From NCBI GenBank assembly GCA_943370285.1, contig CALRQJ020000021.1, positions 1 to 36,910 on the forward strand: DNA of 36,910 bases, read 5' to 3'. How positions within the stretch are numbered: position 1 is the stretch's first letter; every line of letters starts with the position of its first letter. The notes under the pieces are model-generated. The model saw only the letters and a program-made list of their open reading frames with translations, made no database searches and was not told the origin of the DNA. Both the position numbers and the translations under genes were made by a program. Below, in pieces: positions 1-8,436 of the stretch. This DNA comes from CALRQJ02 sp943370285. Its GTDB lineage: Bacteria > Bacteroidota > Bacteroidia > Chitinophagales > Chitinophagaceae.

Positions 1-3000
1 TTATTGACTGTTGATGTACATCCGGAAGCATTGGTTACTTGTACACTAGCCATGTAATTGCCATCAGCATTAAATATAATACTTGGTGGCGTGGCTTGTT
101 GAGATTGTTGTCCGTTGCCCAATTGCCATTGCCAAGAAGTAATGGTTGAGGTATCCTGCCCCAAATTAGCGGCAAATTGTACCGGACTAAAAATACATGC
201 ACTACTATCACCAATAATGGTTGGAGTAGGAGATTGTGCCACTTTTATCAATGCAGGCATGAGCGTAGAATCGGTGCAACCTAAAGTAGTAGTTACTTTT
301 AATTGTACGCTATAATTTCCGGTATTGTTATAATAATGTTGTGGGTCTGTTATGGTAGAGAAATTGCCATCACCAAAACTCCATTGATAAGCTGCCGGTG
401 TTACACCATTGTGTGAAGACTGATTAATAAATTGTACCATGCCACTATCGCAATGTAAAATATCATTAGTCGTAAACTGCGCTGTTGCAGCCTCTACATG
501 TATGGTATCTGTACCAGAGATGGGAACAATACAACCCGATGCATCTTTCAATAAAAGCACCGGTTTAAAATCGCCTCTATTAAAATAAGTATGTGTTACA
601 ATAGTATCTGTAGTGCTTAATGAACTGCCATCTGCAAAATCCCATATAAACGATGTAGCGCCTGTTGACACAGCTTTATAAGATGTAGTTAATGGTACGC
701 AACCGTTTAATGGTTGATAAGTCAAAGAGCCGTAAGGACCAGAAATATGTATATTTTGTATGGCTGTATCTTTACAACCACCATGACTTGTAACCACCAG
801 AGTTGCCTGGTAAGTACCTGGTATAAAATAGGATGATATAGGATTTTGTAACACAGAATAATTGCCATCTCCAAACGTCCAATTCCATTCTTTAGCATAA
901 TAACTACCATCTGTAAAATTTACTTGCATTGGCGGGCAAGTACTCAACGTATCGCTTGCAACAATTGCAGCTTTAGGATTTTTTATGGTGATATATCCCA
1001 TTTTAGTAATAGAATCTCTACAGCCTGATGATGCTGTTGCAATCAAAGTAATATTGTACACACCGGTATCGGCGTATAAGTGTGTAGGATTTTCTACTGT
1101 TGATGTTGTTCCATCACCAAAATCCCAATGCCAATTATTTACAATAGCACCCTGAGTATTATTGTTGAATCGAACAATTTTTCCTTGACAAGTCATAGAA
1201 TCAACAGAAGAGAAATTACCTATGCCTCTTTCGGTGTTGATGTAGGCCACTTGCAAAGCACTATCAGAACAACCGGATTGATCGGTTACTTTTAACTTCA
1301 CATCAAATAATCCTGCCATGAAATAAGAATGCGTTCTGGTAACTGCACCTGCAGGATAATTCACCACGGTGCCGTCGCCAAAATTCCATTGCCAATTTAT
1401 AATGGAGTGAATGCCATCGGTAGATGTGGTATCAATAAATTGAGCATGTACCGGTGTACATCCAGAAAGATTCGTTCCTACAAAACTAACTTTGGGACCA
1501 TTTACTCTAATTCTGTTTGCTTTATACACTGTGTCTTTACATCCGTTTACATCTGTTGTAATCAATGTTGGTGAATACGTACCGGTTTGAAAATAATCCC
1601 AACCAATGATGGGTGCAACGGCAGAATAAGTATCGCCATTACCAAAATCCCAATAAAAATTTGCTATCGCAGATGGATTAGGTAAAACCGGATAAAATAC
1701 AATTCTTTCTGACCTACAAATCGTATCTCGTTGTGTTGTAAAATCTGATGACCCTACAATGGCTTGTGCCGTTTGAAATAATGTATCGCTACAAGTACCA
1801 TTGGTAGCAATTAATTTAACTGCATAATTGCCGGATGTAGCGTATGTATGTGTTGGATTTACAGCAGTTGAGCTATCGCCATCACCAAAAAACCAACGGA
1901 ACCCTGTTGCACCTAAAGTGGTATTATCAAACTCAAAACGATTACGTTGTTCACAAGTGGAGCTTGAAGTAAACTTAGCTACCGGCGGATTGACTTGAAT
2001 AAATGCAGGCTTTGTAACTTTTGTAGAACATCCATTATACATGACAGTTAGGCTAACGGCAAAATTTCCGGCCATAGTGTACATATGATTGGGAGCAGCC
2101 AATCCAGATGAACCGCCATCACCAAAATCCCATTGATAACTAGTTACAGTATCTTGTAAAATAGGGGTGAAAAATACTTTTGATTTAGCACATACACTGG
2201 TAGGAGTTGCTGTAAAATCAACATTTACACTTCTACCTACATGTACTGCATTTATAATACTTAACGTATCAACACAACCACTAATAGTCGTAATTCTTAT
2301 TTTTAAAGTATAAGAACCAATAGCTGTGTAAGTATGCGTTGGTGTTGCAGAATTAGAGGTAAAGCCATCACCAAAATCCCAGAAATAAGATGCAATCGGT
2401 TCACTTGGATTGATGCTAAAATCTGGTGTATACGTAAATGGTGCACACCCCCTTGCAGGAATATTAAATAAGTTAATATCTGTAGGCCTTATAGTGATAT
2501 AATTGGATTTGAAAATTGTAGCCACACATCCACTTGCATTCGTAACATTTAATGCTACATTATAACTACCAGCTGCAGTATAAGTATGCGTAGGGTTTTG
2601 TAAAGTAGATGTGCTGCCATCACCAAAATTCCATAACCAGCTAACAGCTCCTACGCTATTATCGGTAAAAGTAACTGTTGCAGGAAAATTACAAAAAGCA
2701 GTTTTGGGAGAAGAAAATGCAGGCACAGCCGATTGACTTATGACAATATTTTTTTCTACAGAATCCACACAACTACCAAAATTGTTCAACATCTTAATGG
2801 TATAAGTGCCCGGAATGGTGTAAGTATGATTAGCGGCACTACCAATATAGCTAGCGCCATCACCCATAAACCATGTAATACTGTTTGGTGTAGGAGTAGA
2901 TGTAGCAGTAACCAAAATAGGCACTCCAACACATGCTGCTGTTGGAGCAGTAAATGAAGCCGAGCTTCCTTGAATATTTATAGGTGCAGTAATACTATCG

Positions 3001-3797
3001 CTGCACCCACCATCATTTCTTACAACAAGTGTAACATTATACGATCCGTTTGCAGCATATGAATGTTGGGATTGTGCAGCGGTGCTTGTAGTTCCGTCGC
3101 CAAAACGCCACAAGTAAGACAGATTACCTAAGCCGCTAGATGTATTTGTAAATGCAATGCTAACCGGAACAGCACAAAAAACAGGGATATTTGGTGTAAA
3201 CGAAGCAGTAACCGGACTTCCGGTTTTGATGTATTGGGGTCTTATTTTTGTGGCTGAGCAACCCAAACTATTGGTCACTTTTAAAAACACCCCGTAACTA
3301 CCCGGATTATTATAACTATGCGTTGGGTGTTGTTGTAAAGATGTTCCTCCATCACCAAAATTCCATTCCCATTTGGTAATAGAACCACTATTGGCAACAG
3401 ATGAATCTTTAAAACGAGTGGTTAATGGCAAACAACCCACCGTATCTGCCGTACCAAAGTTTACAGTAGGTAAGGCATAAACGGTAATATATCCTGTTTT
3501 AGTAACGGAATTGGAGCCACTAGCATTGGTAGCTGTTAATTTTACGGTATAGACACCGGAATTAAGGTAAGTAGCCGATGGATTTTTCAGCATAGAAACG
3601 CTTCCATTGCCTAAATCCCAGTTCCAAGCAGTCGGATTATTGGTAGATAAATCGGTGAAATTGACGATTATGGGAGAACATCCTGTTACAATATTGGCAG
3701 AAAAGTCTGCTACCGGAGCTTGACTATATGTAGCTTTCACTCCGATGAAAAGGAGTAACATAAAGCTCAAAAGTCTTGATATACAGGCTTTTAACAT
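1..3797 (-). CDS. Giant secreted PKD-repeat protein (5' part; runs off left edge)
   Basis: The reading frame is open from an ATG at 3797 to the left edge, giving 1265 visible codons and no stop. I checked the frame at six points where the FGDG motif is encoded. Residues 1 to about 26 form a signal peptide: Lys, a hydrophobic stretch (LLSFMLLLFIGV), then YSQA. The rest is a tandem array of about 15 PKD-like beta-sandwich units of about 84 residues, each marked by a W-x-W/F-x-FGDG type motif; units 1, 4, 13 and 15 have variants such as DLGNG, FMGDG and DFADG. PKD arrays in Bacteroidota are typical of large surface adhesins exported by T9SS, which carry a C-terminal sorting domain. That end would lie outside the window, so secretion by T9SS is inferred. 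It could equally be a non-adhesive cell-surface protein. No enzymatic domain is visible. Confidence 0.9.
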   Translation of the reverse strand, partial: MLKACISRLLSFMLLLFIGVKATYSQAPVADFSANIVTGCSPIIVNFTDLSTNNPTAWNWDLGNGSVSMLKNPSATYLNSGVYTVKLTATNASGSNSVTKTGYITVYALPTVNFGTADTVGCLPLTTRFKDSSVANSGSITKWEWNFGDGGTSLQQHPTHSYNNPGSYGVFLKVTNSLGCSATKIRPQYIKTGSPVTASFTPNIPVFCAVPVSIAFTNTSSGLGNLSYLWRFGDGTTSTAAQSQHSYAANGSYNVTLVVRNDGGCSDSITAPINIQGSSASFTAPTAACVGVPILVTATSTPTPNSITWFMGDGASYIGSAANHTYTIPGTYTIKMLNNFGSCVDSVEKNIVISQSAVPAFSSPKTAFCNFPATVTFTDNSVGAVSWLWNFGDGSTSTLQNPTHTYTAAGSYNVALNVTNASGCVATIFKSNYITIRPTDINLFNIPARGCAPFTYTPDFSINPSEPIASYFWDFGDGFTSNSATPTHTYTAIGSYTLKIRITTISGCVDTLSIINAVHVGRSVNVDFTATPTSVCAKSKVFFTPILQDTVTSYQWDFGDGGSSGLAAPNHMYTMAGNFAVSLTVMYNGCSTKVTKPAFIQVNPPVAKFTSSSTCEQRNRFEFDNTTLGATGFRWFFGDGDSSTAVNPTHTYATSGNYAVKLIATNGTCSDTLFQTAQAIVGSSDFTTQRDTICRSERIVFYPVLPNPSAIANFYWDFGNGDTYSAVAPIIGWDYFQTGTYSPTLITTDVNGCKDTVYKANRIRVNGPKVSFVGTNLSGCTPVHAQFIDTTSTDGIHSIINWQWNFGDGTVVNYPAGAVTRTHSYFMAGLFDVKLKVTDQSGCSDSALQVAYINTERGIGNFSSVDSMTCQGKIVRFNNNTQGAIVNNWHWDFGDGTTSTVENPTHLYADTGVYNITLIATASSGCRDSITKMGYITIKNPKAAIVASDTLSTCPPMQVNFTDGSYYAKEWNWTFGDGNYSVLQNPISSYFIPGTYQATLVVTSHGGCKDTAIQNIHISGPYGSLTYQPLNGCVPLTTSYKAVSTGATSFIWDFADGSSLSTTDTIVTHTYFNRGDFKPVLLLKDASGCIVPISGTDTIHVEAATAQFTTNDILHCDSGMVQFINQSSHNGVTPAAYQWSFGDGNFSTITDPQHYYNNTGNYSVQLKVTTTLGCTDSTLMPALIKVAQSPTPTIIGDSSACIFSPVQFAANLGQDTSTITSWQWQLGNGQQSQQATPPSIIFNADGNYMASVQVTNASGCTSTVN

Positions 3798-4107
3798 GGT
3801 TTATCTGGATAATGGATTAAAACGATTAATCAGCAAAAGTTGATTAACCCACCTTATAACGGTTATTTTGACTATTTATTTTGGTCAACTTTACCAATCA
3901 AAGAAGGCTCATATTCTAATCCGGTAGCTCTAAAGACGAGGAAACTTGTATCAAATGATGCTTACATAATGGTAGTAATCTTTATTTGATGCAACTATTT
4001 TGCATTTTTTTAGCATTCAGCATGAATTAAGTTGCACTAATTCTTGAAACAAAAGAACTTCAATCAAAAAACACAAGAATTGTAGGTTTGTACCTATCTG
4101 TTAACAC
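3798..4107. other. Intergenic region between divergent genes
   Basis: This is 310 bases of A+T-rich spacer between the leftward PKD protein and the rightward LRR gene. Apart from a -7 like box for the LRR gene near its right end, I see no ORF, RNA gene or clear terminator. A short repeated TTAATCA / TGATTAA motif occurs near 3826-3848, but I cannot assign it a role. Confidence 0.6.
4083..4090 (+). promoter_or_regulatory. Bacteroidota -7 box upstream of the LRR gene
   Basis: TAGGTTTG matches the TAnnTTTG -7 consensus of the Bacteroidota primary sigma factor exactly, and it sits 17 bases before the ATG at 4108. No good TTTG -33 element is seen at the expected spacing, so this is a moderate prediction. 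It supports the ATG at 4108 as the start. Confidence 0.4.
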
Positions 4108-4611
4108 ATGAAAAAAGAAAAAAGAGAAGCATTTTTTTGGGAAAGTAATTATGGCATTAAAAAAGGAGATTTGCCTAAAATGTCGGATACAGCCCATCAT
4201 TTGCGCTATAGAGATAGTGATTTAACAGATGAGCAGTTTGGATTTATTATAGCTAGAATAAAAAATATTGGACAATTAGACCTCGACAATTCGTTAATTA
4301 CTGATGAGGGCATTGAACATCTCATTCAACTCAATAGCATTAAAGAATTGAGATTAAAAGGCTGTGATCAAATCACTAAGAAAAGCATCCCTGTTTTAAA
4401 TCGGCTAACCACATTAGAGCTGTTACATTTAGGTGGTACATCTATTTCACCCGAAGATTGCTTGGGACTTCCAGCTTTACAACAACTTAAACTGTTATTA
4501 GTAAGAGATGATAATGCCACAACTTCTGAAATAGCAGAAAAAGCTTTTGCATTGCAATTGCTTTTGCCTAACTGCGATATCAATATTAACTATCAAATCT
4601 ATCGTTTCTGA
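4108..4611 (+). CDS. Small leucine-rich-repeat protein
   Basis: This is a 167-residue protein without a signal peptide, so probably cytoplasmic. From about residue 50 to 135 it carries three to four leucine-rich repeats of the RNI/cysteine-containing type, seen as LDLDNSLITDEGIEHL, IKELRLKGCDQIT and LELLHLGGTSIS. Such repeats bind proteins, but no partner can be named. The N-terminus is lysine-rich and charged. The stop codon overlaps the start of the downstream lipoprotein gene (TGATG), so the two are probably co-translated. I do not recognise a named family, and function is unknown. The ATG follows a plausible -7 box; a later Met at residue 25 is an alternative start. Confidence 0.75.
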   Translation: MKKEKREAFFWESNYGIKKGDLPKMSDTAHHLRYRDSDLTDEQFGFIIARIKNIGQLDLDNSLITDEGIEHLIQLNSIKELRLKGCDQITKKSIPVLNRLTTLELLHLGGTSISPEDCLGLPALQQLKLLLVRDDNATTSEIAEKAFALQLLLPNCDININYQIYRF

Positions 4612-5009
4612 TGAAACAACTTTTCCGCTTTACCAGTTTGGTTTGCTTATTTTTCTTTGTCGTGAGTTGCAATGCTTTTATGCTTGGTTTTACGCAAAGC
4701 AAAGCAGAAAACAACTATTATTTGCTTAGTAGTAACAAGAACAAGTTTGGACAAAACCGCTTTAAATACGTTAGCAAGTTTTACAAATCGCCATACTTAT
4801 CAAAGTTATTAGCCGAGAAGGGTAAACCTGATTTTGCTTATGAGTATAAAATTGATAAAAAATATACTGGCATTAGATTGTATTACACCCAGTTAGATTC
4901 AGTTTTTGTGTTAGAAACGGGAATTAATTGCCCATGTTTAGATTGGAAAGAAAGTAGAAAGATGGATTTATATGAAAGACAAACTTATAGTAGGTTGAAA
5001 GGTAAATAA
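4611..5009 (+). CDS. Hypothetical lipoprotein
   Basis: This is a 132-residue protein whose N-terminus is a lipoprotein signal: Lys and Arg, a hydrophobic core (LVCLFFF), then the lipobox VVSC with Cys20 as the lipidated residue. The mature part is basic, rich in Lys and Tyr, and has no domain I recognise. It includes a central segment with YKIDKKYTGIRLYY that suggests beta strands. The gene starts within the stop codon of the LRR gene, so the pair is likely translationally coupled. It ends one base before the convergent TPM gene. Function is unknown; periplasmic or outer-membrane anchoring is inferred from the signal. Confidence 0.75.
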   Translation: MKQLFRFTSLVCLFFFVVSCNAFMLGFTQSKAENNYYLLSSNKNKFGQNRFKYVSKFYKSPYLSKLLAEKGKPDFAYEYKIDKKYTGIRLYYTQLDSVFVLETGINCPCLDWKESRKMDLYERQTYSRLKGK

Positions 5010-5010
5010 A

Positions 5011-5778
5011 TTACCAGCCGCCACCGGCACCGCCACCGCCAAAACTACCACCGCCAAAACCACCAAATCCGCCACCACCGGAGCTTCCACCGCCGCCCCA
5101 GCCGCCTGAACTTCCACCCCCACCCCACCAAATCGGTCCGGCTACACCGCCATAACCCCTGCGGCTCATCATTCCACCACCTCCTCTGCCGCTATTTCCG
5201 GCAGCCATTAAAATAATAAAGAGGATAATAACAACACCTAAAATGGCACCGCCACCACCACCCTTGCGTTTTTTTCTATAATTAGCCGGAGCTTTATATT
5301 CACCGGCAGCTGCTTTGATAATGGCATCGGTACCACGGTCAATACCCCTATAAAAATCTTTCTCTTTAAAATTGGGAGTTATCTCATTATCAATAATCGA
5401 CTTACAAGTAATATCGGGTAATGCTCCTTCTAACCCATAACCTGGGGAAATATAAATTTTTCGATCATCTTTTACAATCAGTAAAACGACACCATTATTG
5501 GTTTTTTTGTTTCCAACGCCCCAATCTCTACCCAATTTTGTAGCATAATCTACAGGTGCATAATCGTTAGTGGTTGCTACAATGGCAACAACTATTTGAT
5601 TACTCGTACTATCATCATAAGCTACCAATTTACGTTCTAACGCATCTTTTTGGTCTTGCGTCAAAGTGCCGGTATAATCATTTACCAACTTAGGCGGCTC
5701 GGGACGTTTAGGAATATCCTGGGCAAAGCCGTTGATTACAGTGCTTAATAATAATATGTAGAGTAATAGTTGCTTCAT
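5011..5778 (-). CDS. TPM domain protein with Gly-rich C-terminal tail
   Basis: This is a 255-residue envelope protein. Residues 1-20 are a signal peptide ending FAQ. Residues about 30-165 are a TPM domain (YgcG/TLP18.3/Psb32 family), shown by VNDYTGTLT, QIVVAIVATT, GVVLLIVKDDRKIYISPGYGLEG and the DRGTDAI segment. A transmembrane helix follows at about 177-195 (ILGVVIILFIILMAA). The protein ends in a glycine- and serine-rich tail with a terminal Trp, which is usual for this family. The TPM fold has been linked to acid phosphatase activity and photosystem repair in plants; in bacteria its role is unclear. It is the last gene of a lemA-TPM-TPM set, the classical arrangement of these families. 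A hairpin lies just upstream. Confidence 0.9.
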   Translation of the reverse strand: MKQLLLYILLLSTVINGFAQDIPKRPEPPKLVNDYTGTLTQDQKDALERKLVAYDDSTSNQIVVAIVATTNDYAPVDYATKLGRDWGVGNKKTNNGVVLLIVKDDRKIYISPGYGLEGALPDITCKSIIDNEITPNFKEKDFYRGIDRGTDAIIKAAAGEYKAPANYRKKRKGGGGGAILGVVIILFIILMAAGNSGRGGGGMMSRRGYGGVAGPIWWGGGGSSGGWGGGGSSGGGGFGGFGGGSFGGGGAGGGW

Positions 5779-5788
5779 GTTAAACTAA

Positions 5789-5813
5789 ACTCCCTGCGAT
5801 TTATGCAGGGAGT
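5789..5813 (-). terminator. Intercistronic hairpin between the two TPM genes
   Basis: ACTCCCTGC and GCAGGGAGT form a perfect 9-bp stem around a 7-base loop in the 44-base gap between the TPM genes. On the minus strand the stem is followed by TTTAGTTTAA, a weak U-tract. It may partly terminate or stabilise the lemA-TPM mRNA before the last gene. Confidence 0.5.
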
Positions 5814-5822
5814 ATTATATAG

Positions 5823-6287
5823 TTATCGTCCGAATACAATGTTATCGGGCAGTTCATTTTTATCGGTTCGGGAATCGTATGGAAAATGGGTAGTTAAAGC
5901 TTCGCCAATGTCGGATACAATTTGAGCGATACCATCAGAATAATGCCTTGCAGAAAATTGGGTCAGCATTTTTTTGACTTCGGCATTCCAAAATTCAGAT
6001 CCAACTTTTTGGTGAATACCTTCATCGCCCCAAATAGCCAACTGACGATCTTTGGTTGCTACATAGACCAAAACACCATTGCGTAATGCTGTTTTTTCCA
6101 TCTGTAGGGAGTAGAAAATTTCTACCGCCCTATCAATAGGATTTACAAAACGACATTTACTTTCAATGAATACCCTTACTTCACCACTCGTTCGTTGTTC
6201 AGCATTACGAATGGCTTCGAGGATGTATTCCTTCTCAGGTGCAGAGAAAAAATCTTCTGCTTTATTGAAAAAATTGAATAAGCCCAA
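5823..6287 (-). CDS. TPM domain protein without signal peptide
   Basis: This is a 154-residue protein with a TPM domain over nearly its whole length: ISEAIRxAE-like start (ILEAIRNAEQRTSGEVRVFIES), the NGVLVYVATKDRQLAIWGDEGI core and YSDGIAQIVSDIGEAL near the end. There is no signal peptide or membrane helix, so it is probably cytoplasmic or held by its partners. It begins 10 bases after the lemA stop and precedes the exported TPM protein, making a three-gene operon. This short soluble TPM plus long membrane TPM pairing behind LemA is common in Bacteroidota. Its molecular role is not established. Confidence 0.88.
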   Translation of the reverse strand: MGLFNFFNKAEDFFSAPEKEYILEAIRNAEQRTSGEVRVFIESKCRFVNPIDRAVEIFYSLQMEKTALRNGVLVYVATKDRQLAIWGDEGIHQKVGSEFWNAEVKKMLTQFSARHYSDGIAQIVSDIGEALTTHFPYDSRTDKNELPDNIVFGR

Positions 6288-6297
6288 GTTGTTACAA

Positions 6298-6888
6298 TTA
6301 GAATTTTACTTCGGGTGCTTTGTCTGAACCAGCCTCTGCCTTAAAACCTTCTTTTGCTTTAAAGTTAAACATTCCGGCAAAAAGGTTCATAGGAAAAGAA
6401 CGTACTTTAATATTGTAATTCCGAACAGCTTCGTTAAAGTCGTTCCGGGCTACTTTAATACGATTTTCTGTTCCTTCTAATTGCGTTTGCAAATTACGGA
6501 ATGCATCATTAGCTCTTAGGTTGGGGTAGTTTTCTGTAACTACTAATAAACGACCTAAAGCTTGAGACAACTGACTTTGAGCAGCTTGAAACTGCTGTAA
6601 TTTTTCAGGTGTTAAATCTTTAGGGTCTATTTTCATTTGCGTAGCACTTGCCCTTGCCTGTATAACATTTTGCAAAGTTGTTTGCTCAAAATTGGCCTCT
6701 CCTTTTACAGTGTTCACTAAATTTGGAATCAAATCTGAACGGCGCTGGTAATCACTTTGAACGTTAGCCCATGCTTTATTTACTTCTTCGTCTTGTTGAA
6801 TTAATCCATTATAACCGCTGCAACCGCAACCGCCTAATAATAAAATAGCGGCCAATACTGCAATGAGGGTAATGTTTTTTGTGTTCAT
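6298..6888 (-). CDS. lemA: LemA family protein
   Basis: This is a 196-residue protein with the LemA signature: YNGLIQQDEEVNKAW, QRRSDLIPNLVNTVK (about residues 48-62), and the helical NLRANDAFRNLQTQLEGTENRI region, ending in the FNFKAKEGF segment. The family forms a bundle of long helices exposed outside the inner membrane. Here the N-terminal hydrophobic stretch ends in LGGC (Cys21), so it could be a lipoprotein rather than only a membrane-anchored protein. It is first in the lemA-TPM-TPM operon. The family's function is not firmly known; links to envelope stress and assembly are inference from context. Confidence 0.93.
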   Translation of the reverse strand: MNTKNITLIAVLAAILLLGGCGCSGYNGLIQQDEEVNKAWANVQSDYQRRSDLIPNLVNTVKGEANFEQTTLQNVIQARASATQMKIDPKDLTPEKLQQFQAAQSQLSQALGRLLVVTENYPNLRANDAFRNLQTQLEGTENRIKVARNDFNEAVRNYNIKVRSFPMNLFAGMFNFKAKEGFKAEAGSDKAPEVKF

Positions 6889-7012
6889 GATAATTTGAAA
6901 TTTGATGTAAGATAATTATTTGTAGCAAGATTGTTTGGAATATTACACAACTCCATTGAAGTTTTTATTGGACAAGATGCTGCCGTAAAATAAATGTTGA
7001 AGCAGCTAGTGT

Positions 7013-7498
7013 TTAAATGGATTCAAAAGAACCGGTTTTGCGATTTTTACGAACGGTGCCGGCTTTAAAATACTGACCATTCATAGCAATATAAACACCA
7101 TGAGGTAATGTTTGTACAAAAGCAATAGCACCGCCAAGATTAAATAATCCGTCGCTACTGCCAAACTTGTAAGGTATCATGGCTCCTGTAATGACAATCG
7201 TTTTGTTTTTTATTTGATCGGCCAATAATGCAGCTGTGTCTGTCATAGTATCTGTACCATGAGTGATAATAATTTTGTCTTCTTCTGCATTTTGGCATTG
7301 GTGAAGAATTAGCAGCCGATCCTCATTCGTCATTTCTAAACTATCTATCATCATCAATGTACGAATATCAACTTCCACTTTACTCCGACCGAGTTTAAGC
7401 ATTTCGGGTAGGTGGGTGTCTTTGAAAAAGAGGGTTCCATCTAATTCATTGTACTCCTTATCGAATGTTCCGCCGGTGATGAAAACTCTGATAGCCAT
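7013..7498 (-). CDS. Single-domain asparaginase-like protein
   Basis: This 161-residue protein corresponds to only the N-terminal, catalytic half of type I/II L-asparaginases, which normally have about 330 residues. The key residues are present: Thr11 in TGGTFDK, Thr82-Asp83 in THGTDTMTD, and Lys99 before TIVITGAMIP; GSSDGLFNLGGA follows. The stop is natural and no C-terminal domain remnant is seen in the 120 bases downstream, so it looks like a stand-alone short form, not a fresh truncation. In full-length enzymes the active site is completed across a dimer by the second domain, so substrate and activity here are uncertain. It starts 23 bases after the AbiEii-like gene and may be co-transcribed with it. 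Confidence 0.8.
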   Translation of the reverse strand: MAIRVFITGGTFDKEYNELDGTLFFKDTHLPEMLKLGRSKVEVDIRTLMMIDSLEMTNEDRLLILHQCQNAEEDKIIITHGTDTMTDTAALLADQIKNKTIVITGAMIPYKFGSSDGLFNLGGAIAFVQTLPHGVYIAMNGQYFKAGTVRKNRKTGSFESI

Positions 7499-7521
7499 AA
7501 GTTCGAATTTAAAGTAGCGTT

Positions 7522-8151
7522 TTAAAATATTTTATACGGTTGCAGAATGGCTTTTTCAAGTCTGTCTTTAACAACCTCAAAATGTATAGGTTGAATCAAA
7601 ACTGGCCTATCAACTTCAAAATTGATATCATCAAAATAAGTTAATCCCTTAATGGCCATTATTGCATTTGATTTTGGATACTTTAATTCAAACGCTTGAA
7701 GCATTTGAGAAAAAGACATCTTTTCTAACAAAAAATAAAGGTCAATAAAATCTTTATACCGGGTTCCATTTTGTGTGATGGCACTCAGTTTCATGGCAGC
7801 AATATCTTGAATGGAAGCCATACGAATTGGGTCATTCAGTTCTAACTTTTCTACTAATATATATTGATGTGCAATGAAATCCACTTTAATTCCATTCACA
7901 ACACCTTTGATAGTGTTTTTTGATAAGTAATCTGTTTCAAAACTATAAGTATTTTCTAAGTGATATTGTAATTCAGCAACATCAAAATTATCAGCAGTAA
8001 ATAAATCAAGATCAATAGAAAGTCTGTGCCCAATTTTAAGTGCAAGTGCAGTTCCCCCAACTAAAAAAAATTGTTTACAATGCTCATCTCTCATCAACTG
8101 ATGCAACAAATGCAAGGTTTGAGGCAGAATGATATTTGGATGCGTAAACAT
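7522..8151 (-). CDS. AbiEii/AbiGii-like nucleotidyltransferase (putative toxin)
   Basis: This is a 209-residue protein of the nucleotidyltransferase AbiEii/AbiGii family (DNA polymerase beta fold). The active-site motif is intact: GGTALALKIGHR (from residue 32) followed by SIDLDLF with Asp47 and Asp49, and a third carboxylate at Asp91 in IKVDFIAH. Family members include toxins that add nucleotides to tRNA or block GTP-using steps, typically paired with an antitoxin gene just upstream. Here the upstream gene is a small 80-residue protein whose stop overlaps this start (TAATG). There is no membrane segment. Whether it acts as a toxin, a phage-defence protein or a housekeeping tRNA-modifying enzyme cannot be told from sequence. 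Confidence 0.85.
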   Translation of the reverse strand: MFTHPNIILPQTLHLLHQLMRDEHCKQFFLVGGTALALKIGHRLSIDLDLFTADNFDVAELQYHLENTYSFETDYLSKNTIKGVVNGIKVDFIAHQYILVEKLELNDPIRMASIQDIAAMKLSAITQNGTRYKDFIDLYFLLEKMSFSQMLQAFELKYPKSNAIMAIKGLTYFDDINFEVDRPVLIQPIHFEVVKDRLEKAILQPYKIF

Positions 8152-8393
8152 TAGCTTACTAATGGAGAGTGAACAAAGATTTCTGTAAAAGCTTTATCTT
8201 TTTGCGCTATTTGTTTGTTTGCTCTAACCAATTCAAGTATGGCATTTTTTCCATACAACTGAATGATAGCTTTCCAGTCAGACATGTCTCCACGTTGTAC
8301 CACTCTTTCAATTACAATAGCTGCTCCTTTGATAAAATCAAAAGTGTTGATATCAAAATCCCACAACAAATGCTTACGAATAGGGGGTGTCAT
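8151..8393 (-). CDS. Small DUF6922-like protein, partner of AbiEii-like gene
   Basis: This is an 80-residue protein beginning MTPPIRKHLLWDFD, with a conserved-looking core FIKGAAIVIERVVQRGDMSDWKAI and YGKNAILELVRANK. This pattern resembles the small DUF6922 proteins (recognition from memory, moderate certainty) that sit in front of nucleotidyltransferases in Bacteroidota. It is predicted mainly alpha-helical and cytoplasmic. The stop codon overlaps the next start by one base, which argues for coupled expression and a stoichiometric partner, possibly an antitoxin. It lacks an obvious winged-helix DNA-binding domain of the AbiEi type, so autoregulation is not evident. Confidence 0.75.
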   Translation of the reverse strand: MTPPIRKHLLWDFDINTFDFIKGAAIVIERVVQRGDMSDWKAIIQLYGKNAILELVRANKQIAQKDKAFTEIFVHSPLVS

Positions 8394-8436
8394 ATTAGTG
8401 GCAAGTTACAAAAACTAGAGACTTTGCCCTTGAGTA

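Noticed and set aside
115..2957. Several plus-strand ORFs of 60-80 codons across the left 3 kb.
   Set aside because: They are antisense shadows of the large PKD protein: low complexity, no start signals, and the minus frame is open throughout.
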